Positions 1-11,538 of a stretch of DNA of 64,000 nucleotides are shown here, one piece after another. The number at the start of each line of letters is the position of its first letter. Within the stretch, counting starts at the first letter, position 1. The notes beneath the pieces are model-generated. The model was not told the origin of the DNA and did not search any database. It saw only the letters and a list, made by a program, of their open reading frames with translations. Made by a program: the position numbers and the translations under genes. Origin of the DNA: Aurantiacibacter zhengii (GTDB lineage Bacteria; Pseudomonadota; Alphaproteobacteria; Sphingomonadales; Sphingomonadaceae); assembly GCF_003584125.1 (NCBI RefSeq), contig NZ_QXFL01000005.1, forward strand, positions 186,001 to 250,000, read 5' to 3'.

Positions 1-1
1 C

Positions 2-736
2 GTGTTCACCAGCACCGTACCGCGCGAGAAGGAGCGGCGAATCGGCTTTCCCGTCACCCCGCACATCGCCAGCCGCGTGCGCCACACCAACGGCGGCACC
101 TGGCTGGCCGCGCAACTGGCGATGGAGCACGGCTATGCCGCAAACAGCGCGGCGGGCAGCCACCATGCGCTGCACGATACCGGGGCTGGTTACTGCGTGT
201 TCAACGACCTTGCCGTTGCCAGCAACCGCCTGATTGCAGAAGGGGATGCGAGCCGCGTGCTGATCGTCGACCTCGACGTGCACCAGGGCGACGGCACGGC
301 CAGCCTTACCGCACTGCGCGATGACGTGTTCACCCTGTCGATCCATGCCGAGAAGAACTTTCCCGCGCGCAAGGCCCGCTCCAACCGCGATGTCGGCCTG
401 CCCGATGGACTGGACGATGATGGTTACATGGAAGTGCTGGACCGCGAACTGCCGCCGCTGATCGAGAAGTTCGCGCCCGACATCGTGCTCTATCAGGCGG
501 GCGTGGACCCGCACGGGGACGACAAGCTGGGGCGGCTTGCGCTGACCGACGACGGCCTCGAACGGCGAGACCGGTTCGTGATCGCGCAGGCCCGCCGGCG
601 CGGCCTGCCCGTCGCCAGTGCCCTTGGCGGAGGCTACGGAGCGGACCAGCGCGCCGTCGCCCGCAGGCACGCCGCATCCATGCTGGCGATGGCGGACGAG
701 GACCGCCTTTACTCCGTGGCAAGACCTGGCGGTTAG
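2..736 (+). CDS. Histone deacetylase-family protein (5' end missing)
   Basis: Zinc-dependent deacetylase of the arginase/deacetylase fold. Bacterial members act on acetyl-lysine proteins or acetylated polyamines, so the substrate cannot be read here. The visible 244 residues hold paired active-site histidines (54-55), the DLDVH metal-ligand motif (D92, H94) and a likely third ligand, D169 in QAGVD. Family members have about 300 residues, so roughly the first 60 and the true start lie left of the window; the GTG at the edge is probably internal. It ends 12 bases before the next gene on the same strand. Confidence 0.85.
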   Translation: MFTSTVPREKERRIGFPVTPHIASRVRHTNGGTWLAAQLAMEHGYAANSAAGSHHALHDTGAGYCVFNDLAVASNRLIAEGDASRVLIVDLDVHQGDGTASLTALRDDVFTLSIHAEKNFPARKARSNRDVGLPDGLDDDGYMEVLDRELPPLIEKFAPDIVLYQAGVDPHGDDKLGRLALTDDGLERRDRFVIAQARRRGLPVASALGGGYGADQRAVARRHAASMLAMADEDRLYSVARPGG

Positions 737-748
737 AATGGCGCGCAT

Positions 749-1282
749 ATGGACATGCGCCTGCCCCTTGCCTGCGTGATGATAGTCGGCCTCGCCGTCG
801 GTTTCGCCCTGCCGGTGATGGAAGCGGACAAGGATCTTGCAGGCGCGGAAGATCAGGCGGGCGAGAGCGCGATCACGCTTGGCGCCGCGCAACAGATCGG
901 CCAGCAGGGCTGGGCGCAGGAGGTCATGCTCGAACGCGAACCCGACGGCCACTTCTATGCCGATGTCTTCGTGGAAGGCGTGCCTTCCAGGATGCTGGTG
1001 GATACCGGCGCCAGCGTGGTGGCGCTGACAGGCGAGGATGCGCTCGCCATGGGCCTGTACTGGGACGAGAACGATGTCGCTGCCGTGGCGCAGGGGGCAA
1101 GCGGCGCGGTCTATGGCGTGAACACCGTGGTGCCGCGCATGCGCCTTGGCGATTTCGAGGCGAGCGACGTGCGCGCCGTCATCATTCCCGAAGGGCTCGG
1201 CATATCGCTGTTGGGCCAGTCGTTCCTCGAGACCATCGACAATGTGCGCATCGCCGATGATCGCATGGTGCTGGAGAACTAG
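749..1282 (+). CDS. Retropepsin-like aspartic protease, membrane-anchored
   Basis: Clan AA aspartic protease of the type found in proteobacteria as a single-domain, TIGR02281-like protein. The 177 residues start with one hydrophobic segment (about 5-22), probably a signal anchor that places the domain in the periplasm. The catalytic motif LVDTGAS has D85, and ALTGEDALAMGL follows, as is usual for the flap side. Such proteins act as homodimers, each subunit giving one Asp. The second conserved block, LGQSFLE near residue 160, is also present. The cellular substrate is unknown. Confidence 0.8.
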   Translation: MDMRLPLACVMIVGLAVGFALPVMEADKDLAGAEDQAGESAITLGAAQQIGQQGWAQEVMLEREPDGHFYADVFVEGVPSRMLVDTGASVVALTGEDALAMGLYWDENDVAAVAQGASGAVYGVNTVVPRMRLGDFEASDVRAVIIPEGLGISLLGQSFLETIDNVRIADDRMVLEN

Positions 1283-1299
1283 CCGATGGACCTGTGCCG

Positions 1300-2229
1300 A
1301 TGAACATGGGCAGCCTTCTGCCACGCCGCTGGCGCTCCAAGCTGGAAGCCACCCGCCATGCGGAGGCGATCAGCGGTGTGCTGGATACAGCGCCGATTAC
1401 CCCGAGGCAGGATGGCGTCGTCCTGTTTTCCATGATCGGCACCGCCGTGCTGCTGCCTTACCTGGTGGCGGTGAAATCGCTGTGGCACCACCTGGGCCGG
1501 GGCCGCATTGCAATCCTGGACGACGGCACGCTGACCGCGCAGGACCGCGCGATTCTGGCGCATCATTGCGGCGATCCGCAGATCATGCGCATCACCGATG
1601 TGAAGCTTGGCGAGTTTCCTGCAGGCGGCACTTGGGAACGGCTGCTGACCATCCTCGACAACCGGGCGGGAGAGTACTGGATCCAGCTCGACAGCGACAC
1701 GGTGACCATCGGCCCGGTGCCGGAAATTGCCGATGCCATCGGCCGCAATCGCAGTTTCCTGTTCCTGGGCGGCAGCGATGCCGAGGTAGGGCCACTGCCG
1801 CTGGATGAATTTCGCCAGCGCTTCTATCCTGCGGGGCCGGCAGAGGGGCATGTGCAGGCGCGCATCGAAAGCCGGCTCGACACCATCGATCCGGGGCGCG
1901 GCTGGAAATATGCGCGCGGATGCTCGGGCTTCGCGGGGTTTGCCGCCACCGGCAACGGGCGGCCCCTCGCGTCCGCCTTCCTGACGGAAATGAAGCGCAT
2001 CATCGGCGAGGAGGATGTCACCATCTGGGGCACCGAGCAGGTGACCAGCAACTTCCACCTCTCCAATGAGGCGGAACCGGTGGTGCTGCCCTACGCGCGC
2101 TACATGAATTACTGGAACGAGGCGTGGGGCGATGACACGCGTTTCATCCATTTCGTCGGTACCCACCGGCACGACAACGGCGCCTATATCGCCGCGAGCT
2201 GCGATGCGATCGAGCGACTGAAGGGCTAG
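1300..2229 (+). CDS. Glycosyltransferase-like protein of unknown substrate
   Basis: About 309 residues and no signal peptide. I do not recognise the exact family. A DSD motif in WIQLDSDTV (near residue 131) fits the DxD nucleotide-sugar/metal site of GT-A glycosyltransferases, and the flanking pattern (LFSMIG near the N-terminus, then a DDG) resembles GT8-like enzymes. Late residues are rich in W, H and Y (YMNYWNEAWGDDTRFIHFVG), as in the acceptor side of such enzymes. A GTG six bases upstream is an alternative start; I prefer the ATG. It is packed closely with its neighbours on the same strand. Confidence 0.5.
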   Translation: MNMGSLLPRRWRSKLEATRHAEAISGVLDTAPITPRQDGVVLFSMIGTAVLLPYLVAVKSLWHHLGRGRIAILDDGTLTAQDRAILAHHCGDPQIMRITDVKLGEFPAGGTWERLLTILDNRAGEYWIQLDSDTVTIGPVPEIADAIGRNRSFLFLGGSDAEVGPLPLDEFRQRFYPAGPAEGHVQARIESRLDTIDPGRGWKYARGCSGFAGFAATGNGRPLASAFLTEMKRIIGEEDVTIWGTEQVTSNFHLSNEAEPVVLPYARYMNYWNEAWGDDTRFIHFVGTHRHDNGAYIAASCDAIERLKG

Positions 2230-2282
2230 GCATCAGCCTCGCATATGGACAAGGTTCATCATTGCTGCGTTATAGCGGTCCC

Positions 2283-3026
2283 ATGAACCGCCGCGATCTC
2301 CTGACCACGACGCTTGCCGCCGGTGCCGCTCTGGCAGCCTCCCCTGCCCGCGTCTTCGCACAGGCCGCACCAGATCCGCGGACCCGCCGCCTGCTGGAGA
2401 TTGCCAGCGAGCAGGTCGCACGCGCCAGGGCGCACCTGTGGCGGCGCGACGTGGTGGGCATCGCCGATTTCGGCCTGCATTCCAGCTGGCCGCGTTTCCA
2501 CTTCGTGAACCTCGAAAACGGCACGGCAGACAGCGTGCTGGTAAGCCACGGCAGCGGCTCCGACCCCGAGCACGATGGCTGGCTCAACGGTTACTCCAAC
2601 CTGCACAACAGCTGGGCAACCAGCCGCGGCGCCTACATCACCTGGGAATGGTACGAGGGGCGCTACGGCACCTCCGTGCGTCTGGGCGGGTTGGACGAGA
2701 CGAATTCCAACGCCTTCCCCCGCGCCATCGTGATGCACGCCGCGGACTACGCCACGCCCGCCCATGTCGAACGCTGGGGGCGGCTGGGCCGCTCCAACGG
2801 TTGCTTCGCTTTCGGGCCGGAGGTGTTTCCGCGGGCCCTGACCCGGTTGATGGGCGGTCGCCTGCTATTTGCCGACAGCCTGGGCATCGGCCCCGACGGC
2901 CAGACCGTCGACGCGCCGCCGCAGGAAACGCCCGACTTCGCGGCCATTGCTGCCGAGAACGACGCGCGCGATGCGCTGCAGGCTCCGGCACAGGATGAAC
3001 CGGGCGAACTACCCGCCGACGACTGA
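2283..3026 (+). CDS. L,D-transpeptidase catalytic-domain family protein (YkuD_2-like), Tat-exported
   Basis: Murein L,D-transpeptidase-like protein of 247 residues. The N-terminus MNRRDLLTTT followed by an Ala-rich stretch and AQA is a twin-arginine signal peptide, which fixes the start at this ATG rather than 21 bases upstream. The cysteine motif is RSNGCFAF (C174), with a histidine-containing VSHGSGSD block before it. This is the organisation of the PF13645-type branch, not of the classical HGxxR-type YkuD domain. The Asp/Glu/Pro-rich C-terminus looks disordered. It is convergent with a second, unrelated-branch L,D-transpeptidase 7 bases away. Confidence 0.75.
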   Translation: MNRRDLLTTTLAAGAALAASPARVFAQAAPDPRTRRLLEIASEQVARARAHLWRRDVVGIADFGLHSSWPRFHFVNLENGTADSVLVSHGSGSDPEHDGWLNGYSNLHNSWATSRGAYITWEWYEGRYGTSVRLGGLDETNSNAFPRAIVMHAADYATPAHVERWGRLGRSNGCFAFGPEVFPRALTRLMGGRLLFADSLGIGPDGQTVDAPPQETPDFAAIAAENDARDALQAPAQDEPGELPADD

Positions 3027-3033
3027 CTGCGCG

Positions 3034-4410
3034 TCAGATGATCGAGTTGAGATCGTCGACGACCTCGATCACTTCCTCGTCCGTTTCGCGTGCGCGGTTA
3101 CCCACGCGCGGGGCATCCAGCGCCGCCAGCACCGGCGCATCGCGGTCGTAGATGTCGTTGAACTGGCGCAGGTTTCCATCCACGTCCACGCCGTAGGTGA
3201 AGTAGGTGATGTAGACCGGCATCGTCCGCTCTACCGGCACGCGGGTGTATTCGCCGCCGCGGGATATCGCCACGGCCTCGTCGCGCGTCGCACCGCCACC
3301 TAGGATTGCCACGGTCATCGCCAGTTCCAGTGCGCGTTCCACGCGGATGCAACCATGGCTACGCGCGCGGTTGTCGCTGTTGAACAGGTTGCGCGCCGGG
3401 GTATCGTGCAGAAAGATCGCGTGCGGGTTGGGCATGTCGAGCTTCATCATGCCGAGCGAATTGCCCGGACCCGGCTGCTGCACCACCGTCACGAAGCCGT
3501 TGGCCCCGCGCGTGGCGCGGTAACCGTTGTTGCGCGCCCAGGTTGGGTTGTTGAGCACCCGGTTGCCCAGACCCTCACCCACCACGATGCTCTGCGGCAC
3601 GGTCCAGGTCGGGTTGAACACCACGCCTTCCACGGTTTCCATCAACTGCGGCGTGGCCGTGCGGCCCGGTGCGCCCACGATGGTGCGATAGGTGCGGATG
3701 ATCTGTCCGTTCACCATCAGGCGAAGCTGGTATTCGGGCACGTTGGTAAGCAGGTACTGCCCGCCAAGATCACGCGGCAGCCAGCGCCAGCGATCCATGT
3801 TGGCGAGGATCAGGCGGCGCTCCTGCGTATCACCGTCGTCCGCTGCGGCTAGGGCCTCGCGCAGCGCCTCGTAGTCCTCGTGCGTGGGCGCGAGCGATGC
3901 GATCACGCCAGCCACATCGCCGCTTTCCAGCGCGTCTGCCATCAGCTTGCCCGTGGGGAGAAGATCGGCATCGGGGTCGACCACGAACCACTGCCGCCGC
4001 GCTTCCATCGGCGTGCGCCCGTCCCGCAGGTCCTCCACCAGCCAGGTGAAGACGCCGCTGGCGCGCGCATCCAGCGCGGCGCTTTCTCCCCGCTCGATCT
4101 CTGCGCGCAGCAGGTCGGGGCGATAGTCGGCCGGATCGAGGCCTTCGGCACCGATCGCTTCCACCACCGCCGCCAGGGCCATGGCATTGTCGACGCTCCA
4201 GCGCTGTACACGCGCCAGGCGCGGGTCCTGCTGCACGACCTCGCGGGTCTCCGCGCCGGGCGTGGAGGTAACCGGTGCGGCATCGTCCTGCTGCAGCGGA
4301 TCCTGCGCAAACAGGGTCTGCGCCGCTGCCGGCGAGGTCGCCAGCATCGTCGCCAGACCAAGACTGCCAAATTGCGCCAGCCGCATTCGAATCGCACCTT
4401 TGTTTACCAT
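3034..4410 (-). CDS. Murein L,D-transpeptidase (YcbB/LdtD-like)
   Basis: Periplasmic L,D-transpeptidase that makes 3-3 cross-links in peptidoglycan. The start used gives MVNKGAIRMRLAQ; the second Met (position 4386) is equally possible and sits directly before a Sec signal peptide ending AAAQ. The catalytic motif ARSHGCIRVERALELA lies near the C-terminus, preceded by the conserved NPTWTVP and HDTP blocks of YcbB-type enzymes. At about 450 residues it is shorter than E. coli LdtD (615), and no clear peptidoglycan-binding repeat is visible. It is divergent from the DMT transporter. Confidence 0.85.
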   Translation of the reverse strand: MVNKGAIRMRLAQFGSLGLATMLATSPAAAQTLFAQDPLQQDDAAPVTSTPGAETREVVQQDPRLARVQRWSVDNAMALAAVVEAIGAEGLDPADYRPDLLRAEIERGESAALDARASGVFTWLVEDLRDGRTPMEARRQWFVVDPDADLLPTGKLMADALESGDVAGVIASLAPTHEDYEALREALAAADDGDTQERRLILANMDRWRWLPRDLGGQYLLTNVPEYQLRLMVNGQIIRTYRTIVGAPGRTATPQLMETVEGVVFNPTWTVPQSIVVGEGLGNRVLNNPTWARNNGYRATRGANGFVTVVQQPGPGNSLGMMKLDMPNPHAIFLHDTPARNLFNSDNRARSHGCIRVERALELAMTVAILGGGATRDEAVAISRGGEYTRVPVERTMPVYITYFTYGVDVDGNLRQFNDIYDRDAPVLAALDAPRVGNRARETDEEVIEVVDDLNSII

Positions 4411-4532
4411 GTTATCCCTGTAATTCTGCCGTTTGGCTGCCCTTCGATCAAGCAATCGCGGTTAGCAAGGCCTGAACGAGTGCCCGGCAATCACGGGGTG
4501 ACGCGGTACGTCGCCGATTCTAGAGGCAATGC

Positions 4533-5432
4533 ATGACCCCCTCTCGCCACCACCTGCTGCCGTTCCTTGCAGCCCTAGTCGGCGTCGGGTTCCTTGCCCT
4601 GATGGACGCGCAGATGAAAAGCGCATCGCTGGTGATCGGGGTCTTTACCGCTTCGCTGCTGCGCTCTTCCCTCGCCGCCCTTTTCATCGCGCCCGTCTGG
4701 TTGGTGCGCAAGACCGCGTGGCCCACCCGCCCGGTGATGCGGTTGCATGTCGAGCGCGGGGTGATTTCCGCCTTCATGGGCCTCACCTTCTTCTACGCGC
4801 TGACCAAGCTGCCGCTGGCTGAAGCGATAGCCATCAGTTTCGTCGCGCCGCTGCTGGCTCTCTACTTCGCGCACCTGTTCCTGGGGGAGCAGATCAGTCG
4901 CGGCGCGATCGGCGCATCGGTGCTGGGGCTGGCCGGGACCCTGGTCATCGTGGGCGGAAGGCTGGGCCGCACGCAGGTGGAGGACGAGGTGCTGCTCGGC
5001 CTCGCCTCGCTGCTGGTGTCGGCCACGCTCTATGCCTACAATTTCGTCGTGATCCGCAGGCAGTCGCAGGTGGCAGGCCCGGTCGAGGTGGCGACATTTC
5101 ATTCGGGCATCAGCGCCCTGGTGCAACTGCTGGCGGCACCGTTCCTGTTCGTACTGCCGCACGGCGAAGTGATGCTGACTATAGCCGGCGCTGCGGCACT
5201 GACCGTGGGCGGTTCGATGGCGATTGCCTGGGCCTATGCCCGGGCAGAAGCGCAGGTGCTGGTGCCAGTGGAATATACAGGTTTCGGCTGGGCGGCGCTG
5301 TTCGGCTGGCTGTTCTTCCGAGAGGCCGTGACCCTGCCCACCATCGCGGGCGTCGCGCTGATCCTGCTCGCCTGCTGGATCGCCGCGCCAAAGGCCAGGC
5401 GCACGGCCAGCACAGAAGCCGCCAACCTCTAG
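4533..5432 (+). CDS. DMT-family transporter (EamA domains)
   Basis: Drug/metabolite exporter of the inner membrane, 299 residues with about ten predicted membrane helices arranged as two EamA repeats. Helices start at [19 protein letters not shown] and end with a C-terminal helix ([13 protein letters not shown]) and a short basic tail. The [20 protein letters not shown] and [19 protein letters not shown] segments are the usual repeat ends in this family. Substrate is unpredictable; relatives export amino acids, nucleosides or riboflavin. Confidence 0.85.
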   Translation: MTPSRHHLLPFLAALVGVGFLALMDAQMKSASLVIGVFTASLLRSSLAALFIAPVWLVRKTAWPTRPVMRLHVERGVISAFMGLTFFYALTKLPLAEAIAISFVAPLLALYFAHLFLGEQISRGAIGASVLGLAGTLVIVGGRLGRTQVEDEVLLGLASLLVSATLYAYNFVVIRRQSQVAGPVEVATFHSGISALVQLLAAPFLFVLPHGEVMLTIAGAAALTVGGSMAIAWAYARAEAQVLVPVEYTGFGWAALFGWLFFREAVTLPTIAGVALILLACWIAAPKARRTASTEAANL

Positions 5433-5454
5433 GTCGCTACGGCGGGATCGGGAA

Positions 5455-5631
5455 TCAGTCCGACGGCGCGTCTGCCGTCACGATCTCGTGCTCGGGCTCG
5501 TCATCGAACCAGCCGGCGCTCTGCCAGATCAGGCCCGCCGCTGCACCGATGAAGGCCGCCAGCACCAGCGCCACCAGCATGATGAAGACACCCAAAGGAG
5601 TCCTTCGTTTTCCTGGACTTCCAACAGGCAT
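5455..5631 (-). CDS. Small single-pass membrane protein, 58 aa
   Basis: A short reading frame convergent with the DMT transporter and divergent from aconitase. It starts [16 protein letters not shown], then has one membrane helix (about residues 14-36: [20 protein letters not shown]), then a short acidic tail ending DAPSD. Positive-inside residues before the helix suggest N-in/C-out topology. A purine-rich GAAGG lies about 12 bases before the ATG. No function is recognisable. The clean helix and charge pattern support coding, although an internal Met (residue 18) could also be the start. Confidence 0.6.
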   Translation of the reverse strand: MPVGSPGKRRTPLGVFIMLVALVLAAFIGAAAGLIWQSAGWFDDEPEHEIVTADAPSD

Positions 5632-5660
5632 AGACCTTCACCTTCTCTTCGTATCTTCAC

Positions 5661-5686
5661 GGAACAACCCGCTGCGATGCCGCGTT
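5661..5686 (+). promoter_or_regulatory. EcfG-type (general stress sigma) promoter candidate for acnA
   Basis: GGAAC, 17 bases, then CGTT. This fits the consensus known for alphaproteobacterial EcfG/SigT sigma factors (GGAAC-N16/17-CGTT). It points towards acnA and would give a leader of about 100 bases. A second, sigma70-like TTGACC lies nearer the gene at about 5702, so stress and housekeeping promoters may coexist. Confidence 0.55.
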
Positions 5687-5796
5687 GCATCATAGCCCAC
5701 TTGACCAATTGCGTTCAAACGCGCAGGTCGCCCCCGAACAGGCCCTTCCTCGCAAGTATGGGGCCGATCCGCAACACTACAGAGGACCAATCGCCC

Positions 5797-8471
<2,675 letters not shown>

Positions 8472-8472
<1 letters not shown>

Positions 8473-8900
8473 TGTGGCACGCCGCGCTGGCAGTGGTATC
8501 GGCAACCGGGGCAGGCCTTGCGGCATGTGCCCCGGTTCCGGCCACCAGCAGCGCGGCTGCCTCCGCGTTCGCGGCGGTGGAGACCCTGCCCGCGGGCGAA
8601 CTCGCGGCCCTCATGGCCGCTGGCGACGTGGTCGTCATCGACGTCCGCACACCCGCCGAATTTGCCGAGAGCCGACTTCCCGGTGCGCTGAACGCGCCGC
8701 TCGGCACGTTCGACCCGGCCAGCATTCCCATCGAGGCCGAACGTGAGACGATCCTCTACTGCGGCAGCAGCCGCCGTTCCGGCATCGCGGCCACTGCCCT
8801 GTCCGAATATCTGGGCACGACCGTCCGCCATCTCGAGGGCGGTATCCAGGCGTGGAACGATGCCGGACTGGAAACGATTTCCGGCACCCCGGCGCAGTAA
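8472..8900 (+). CDS. Rhodanese-domain lipoprotein
   Basis: A 142-residue protein starting MWHAALAVVSATGAG with lipobox LAAC (about residue 20), so it is probably lipid-anchored on the periplasmic side. The single rhodanese domain has the VVIDVRTPAEFAESRLPGA entry motif and the active-site loop YCGSSRRSG with the catalytic cysteine, then HLEGGIQAWNDAG. Rhodaneses transfer sulfane sulfur, but a periplasmic single-domain form may serve as a sulfur or redox sensor. The start overlaps the acnA stop, so the two are probably one transcript. A link to the aconitase Fe-S cluster is only speculation, given the opposite compartments. Confidence 0.8.
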
Positions 8901-8978
8901 CGACGAACAGAGGCAGTCGCGCGGTGGCTTTCCAGCCACGGGGTGCATCACCGCCAGCGCACTGGCTATGCTTGAGCT

Positions 8979-9686
8979 ATGCAAGCATTTCGCGCCCATC
9001 CTGCCTTGGCCGGTGTCGATCCGATGGCCGATCCGGCAAAGCTTGCCGCTATTGGCCAGCATGTAAAAGCCCGGCTCGACACCAATCCGCAAGCGCAGCC
9101 GCTGGGCGGTGAGGATGCGGACATCTACCTGCTACCCGAATTCCTTTCGCGCGCGGAATGCAAGCGCCTGCTTCGCACCGTCGATACCCGTATCGGCCCC
9201 TCGGAACTGTTCGCAGGCACCCATGCCGACGGCTTCCGTACCAGTTCCACCCACTATTTCGACCGCGATGACGAGGCGACGCGCGAGCTTGAACAGCGCA
9301 TGGATTCGGTGCTTGGCATGGATCACAGCCACGCCGAAGTGCCGCAGGGCCAGCGCTATCGCACCGGGCAGCAGTTCCGCCATCACTACGACTATTTCAC
9401 CACGGACCAGCCTTACTGGCAGCAGGAGCGGAAACGCGGAGGCCAGCGAAGCTGGACGGCGATGATTTTCCTCAACGAACCCGGCGACGGCGGCGAGACC
9501 GACTTTCCCGACCTGCGCCTGTCGGTAAGGCCGCAGCGCGGGGCCATGCTGACATGGAACAACATGGGGCGCGACGGTCTGCCCAATCCTGCCACGCTGC
9601 ATGCGGGAATGCCCGTGACGCAGGGCGACAAGTACATCGTCACCCAGTGGTATCGGCAGGAGGCCTGGAGCCTGGAACTGCGCTGA
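8979..9686 (+). CDS. 2OG-Fe(II) oxygenase, prolyl 4-hydroxylase-like
   Basis: Dioxygenase of 235 residues using 2-oxoglutarate and Fe(II). The iron triad fits the HHYDYF block (HxD) and the distal His in TLHAGMPV; the following KYIVTQWYR supplies the basic residue for the 2OG carboxylate. FLNEPGDGGETDFPDLRLSVRPQRGAMLTW is the typical jelly-roll strand pattern of bacterial P4Hs. The substrate protein or peptide is unknown. No signal peptide, so cytoplasmic. Confidence 0.85.
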   Translation: MQAFRAHPALAGVDPMADPAKLAAIGQHVKARLDTNPQAQPLGGEDADIYLLPEFLSRAECKRLLRTVDTRIGPSELFAGTHADGFRTSSTHYFDRDDEATRELEQRMDSVLGMDHSHAEVPQGQRYRTGQQFRHHYDYFTTDQPYWQQERKRGGQRSWTAMIFLNEPGDGGETDFPDLRLSVRPQRGAMLTWNNMGRDGLPNPATLHAGMPVTQGDKYIVTQWYRQEAWSLELR

Positions 9687-9696
9687 GCCGCGAACG

Positions 9697-9730
9697 AGAA
9701 AAGGCGGCTTCGCCCCCGAAACCGCCTTCT
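9697..9730 (-). terminator. Terminator of the PEP-CTERM-like gene (possibly bidirectional)
   Basis: AAGGCGG and CCGCCTT pair, extended by TTCG/CGAA, in the 66-base gap between two convergent genes. Read on the minus strand the stem is followed by TTTTCT, so it works best for the repetitive gene; on the plus strand the T-run is poor. Confidence 0.6.
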
Positions 9731-9752
9731 CCCCTGTTGGCTTCGCGCGAAC

Positions 9753-11303
9753 TTACGCGGCGACAGCCTCGTTCGTGTCGCCGTTCTTGCGGCGCCGGCG
9801 CCAGAACACCGCGCCTGCGGCCGCGCCGAACAGCACCAGCATTCCGGGCGCGGGAACCTGCGTGCCGCTGGTAGTGGGCGGACCGCCCGAGGTCCCGCCG
9901 CTCGAACCGCTCGTGGAACTGCTCGTGGACGTCGAACCCGACGTGCTCGAGGAGGTCGATGTGGACGTCGAGGTGCTGCTCGAAGTCGAACTGCTGCCGG
10001 ACGTCGAGCTGGTGACATTGCCGGAGGTGGAGCTGGTGCTGGTCACGCCGCCGGTGGTGCTGGTGACACCGCCGGTGCTGGTGGTCGTGGTGGTCGAAAC
10101 GCCGCCGGTCGAACCGCCAGTGGTCGAGCCGCTGGTCGTGCTGCCCCCCGTCGTGGTCGAACCGCCGGTCGTGGTGGTGCTGCCGCCGCTGGAGGTGGTG
10201 TTGCCCCCGGTCGAGGTCGTGCTCGTCACGTTGCCGGACGTCGTGGTCGACGAGGTCGCGCCAGACGAGGTCGAGGTGGTCGAAGCCCCGCTGGTCGTGC
10301 TGCCGGTGGTGCTGCCGCCGCTGGTGCTGGACGTGGTCGAACCGCTGGAGCCCGAACCCGATCCGCCGTAGCTGCTGCTGCCGTGGCCGGGCTTGCCGCT
10401 CGAACCATTGCTGCCACCGCTGCTGGAACTGCTGCTGCCGCTGGTCGAGGAAGAGCCGCTGGTGCTGCCCCCGGTCGACGAACTGGTGCTGGAGCTGCCC
10501 GAGCTGGAGCTGGACCCGCTGGTGGAACTGGTGACGTTGCCCGACGAGGACGACGTGCTGGTCACCCCGCCGGTCGTGCTGGTCACCCCGCCGGTGGATG
10601 ACGAGGTCGTGCTGGTCACGCCGCCCGTGCTGGTGCTGGTGGACGAGCCGCCAGTCGAGCTGGTGCTGCTGACATTGCCCGAACTGGTGCTGGTGGACGA
10701 GCCGCCAGTGGTGCTGGTGACACCGCCGGTGCTGGTGGAGGTCGAACCGCCCGAAGTCGAAGTCGAACCGCCGGATGTCGAGGTGGACGAGCCGGTGGTC
10801 GAGTTGTCGATATCGATGATGATCCCGCTGGAGCCTTCGCCCCCGGTCGTGGTCGTCGTGCTCATGTCGACAACGGCGCTGCCGCCGCCGCCCGAGCCGC
10901 CGAAGAACCCGCCGAAGAAGCCTCCACCGAAACCGCCGCCAAAGCCGCCGGTGCTGCCGCCGATGATGATGGGCTGGCCACCGCCGCTGCCACCGATCGG
11001 GGCGCTGGGAAGCGGTGGAAGGGGAAGCGGCGCGCCCATGGCGACGACCTCTTCCTCGCAGCATTCGGTTTCGATCACGCGGCGCAGGCGCATCTGCTCC
11101 CGCGGACGCGGCGGAATGGTGCGGCGCGCGGTGGGCTCTCCCTTGGCGTAGGCAAGTTCGACCTCGCCCTCTTCCGCGTCCTTGTCCGACTTGTAGGCAA
11201 CCTGTGCCGACTGCGGCTCGGCGACATGCACCGCGCCCCCGCCAACGACAGCCCCGCCAGCGGCGGCGGCGGTCAGCTTTGCAATGGCCATACGTACCGA
11301 CAT
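9753..11303 (-). CDS. Large Ser/Thr/Gly-repeat protein with PEP-CTERM-like sorting tail
   Basis: A 516-residue protein. The N-terminus (MSVRMAIAKLTAAAAGGAVVGGG) looks like a signal segment. Residues about 25-95 are charged and include a CCEEE patch and a PRPREQMRLRR basic stretch. Then come a Gly-rich segment (GGFGGG, about 110-140) and roughly 330 residues of Ser/Thr/Gly low-complexity sequence (STGGVTSTTGG and variants). The C-terminus has VPAPGMLVLFGAAAGAVFW followed by RRRRKN: a short motif, a helix and an Arg cluster, as in PEP-CTERM proteins handled by exosortase. Such proteins are usually exported, heavily glycosylated and linked to the envelope or exopolysaccharide. No exosortase is in the window, so the sorting is inferred. 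Confidence 0.7.
   Translation of the reverse strand: MSVRMAIAKLTAAAAGGAVVGGGAVHVAEPQSAQVAYKSDKDAEEGEVELAYAKGEPTARRTIPPRPREQMRLRRVIETECCEEEVVAMGAPLPLPPLPSAPIGGSGGGQPIIIGGSTGGFGGGFGGGFFGGFFGGSGGGGSAVVDMSTTTTTGGEGSSGIIIDIDNSTTGSSTSTSGGSTSTSGGSTSTSTGGVTSTTGGSSTSTSSGNVSSTSSTGGSSTSTSTGGVTSTTSSSTGGVTSTTGGVTSTSSSSGNVTSSTSGSSSSSGSSSTSSSTGGSTSGSSSTSGSSSSSSGGSNGSSGKPGHGSSSYGGSGSGSSGSTTSSTSGGSTTGSTTSGASTTSTSSGATSSTTTSGNVTSTTSTGGNTTSSGGSTTTTGGSTTTGGSTTSGSTTGGSTGGVSTTTTTSTGGVTSTTGGVTSTSSTSGNVTSSTSGSSSTSSSTSTSTSTSSSTSGSTSTSSSTSGSSGGTSGGPPTTSGTQVPAPGMLVLFGAAAGAVFWRRRRKNGDTNEAVAA
9880..10870. repeat. Low-complexity Ser/Thr/Gly coding repeat tract
   Basis: About 1 kb of imperfect short repeats inside the preceding gene. 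On the plus strand it reads as runs of ctggt, gccgcc and gtcgtg. Repeat units are degenerate, vary in length, and keep one reading frame (TSTTGG, STSTSTG, SSSGSSS types). It is recombination-prone and likely to vary in length between strains. It also produces spurious Val/Pro-rich plus-strand reading frames. Confidence 0.85.
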
Positions 11304-11538
11304 GCGTAATCTCTCTCAGCTTCGCCGGAGGACGGCTTTCGGTGCCCGAACGACACCTCTTGCCTTTTCCGGTTGCTGTCAGAGAGACGCGCAAATCGCG
11401 TATCGGCAATGGGGTTAACCATGGATTCGGGCTGCGCGAGCCAGAAAAATCGCGATATTTCCGGCCTTCGCGGCGCTGTGTCCCGTTATGGAACCGAATG
11501 AGGACACCACATGGTTAGCGCGGGGTTAGGAACGGGCC

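Noticed and set aside
9880-10870. CRISPR-like repeat array
   Set aside because: Repeats are short, degenerate, in frame and without unique spacers of constant length. No cas genes are nearby.
9775-11151. Plus-strand Val/Pro/Leu-rich frames in the repeat tract
   Set aside because: They are reverse readings of the Ser/Thr/Gly repeats. The minus-strand product has a signal segment and a sorting tail, so it is the real gene.
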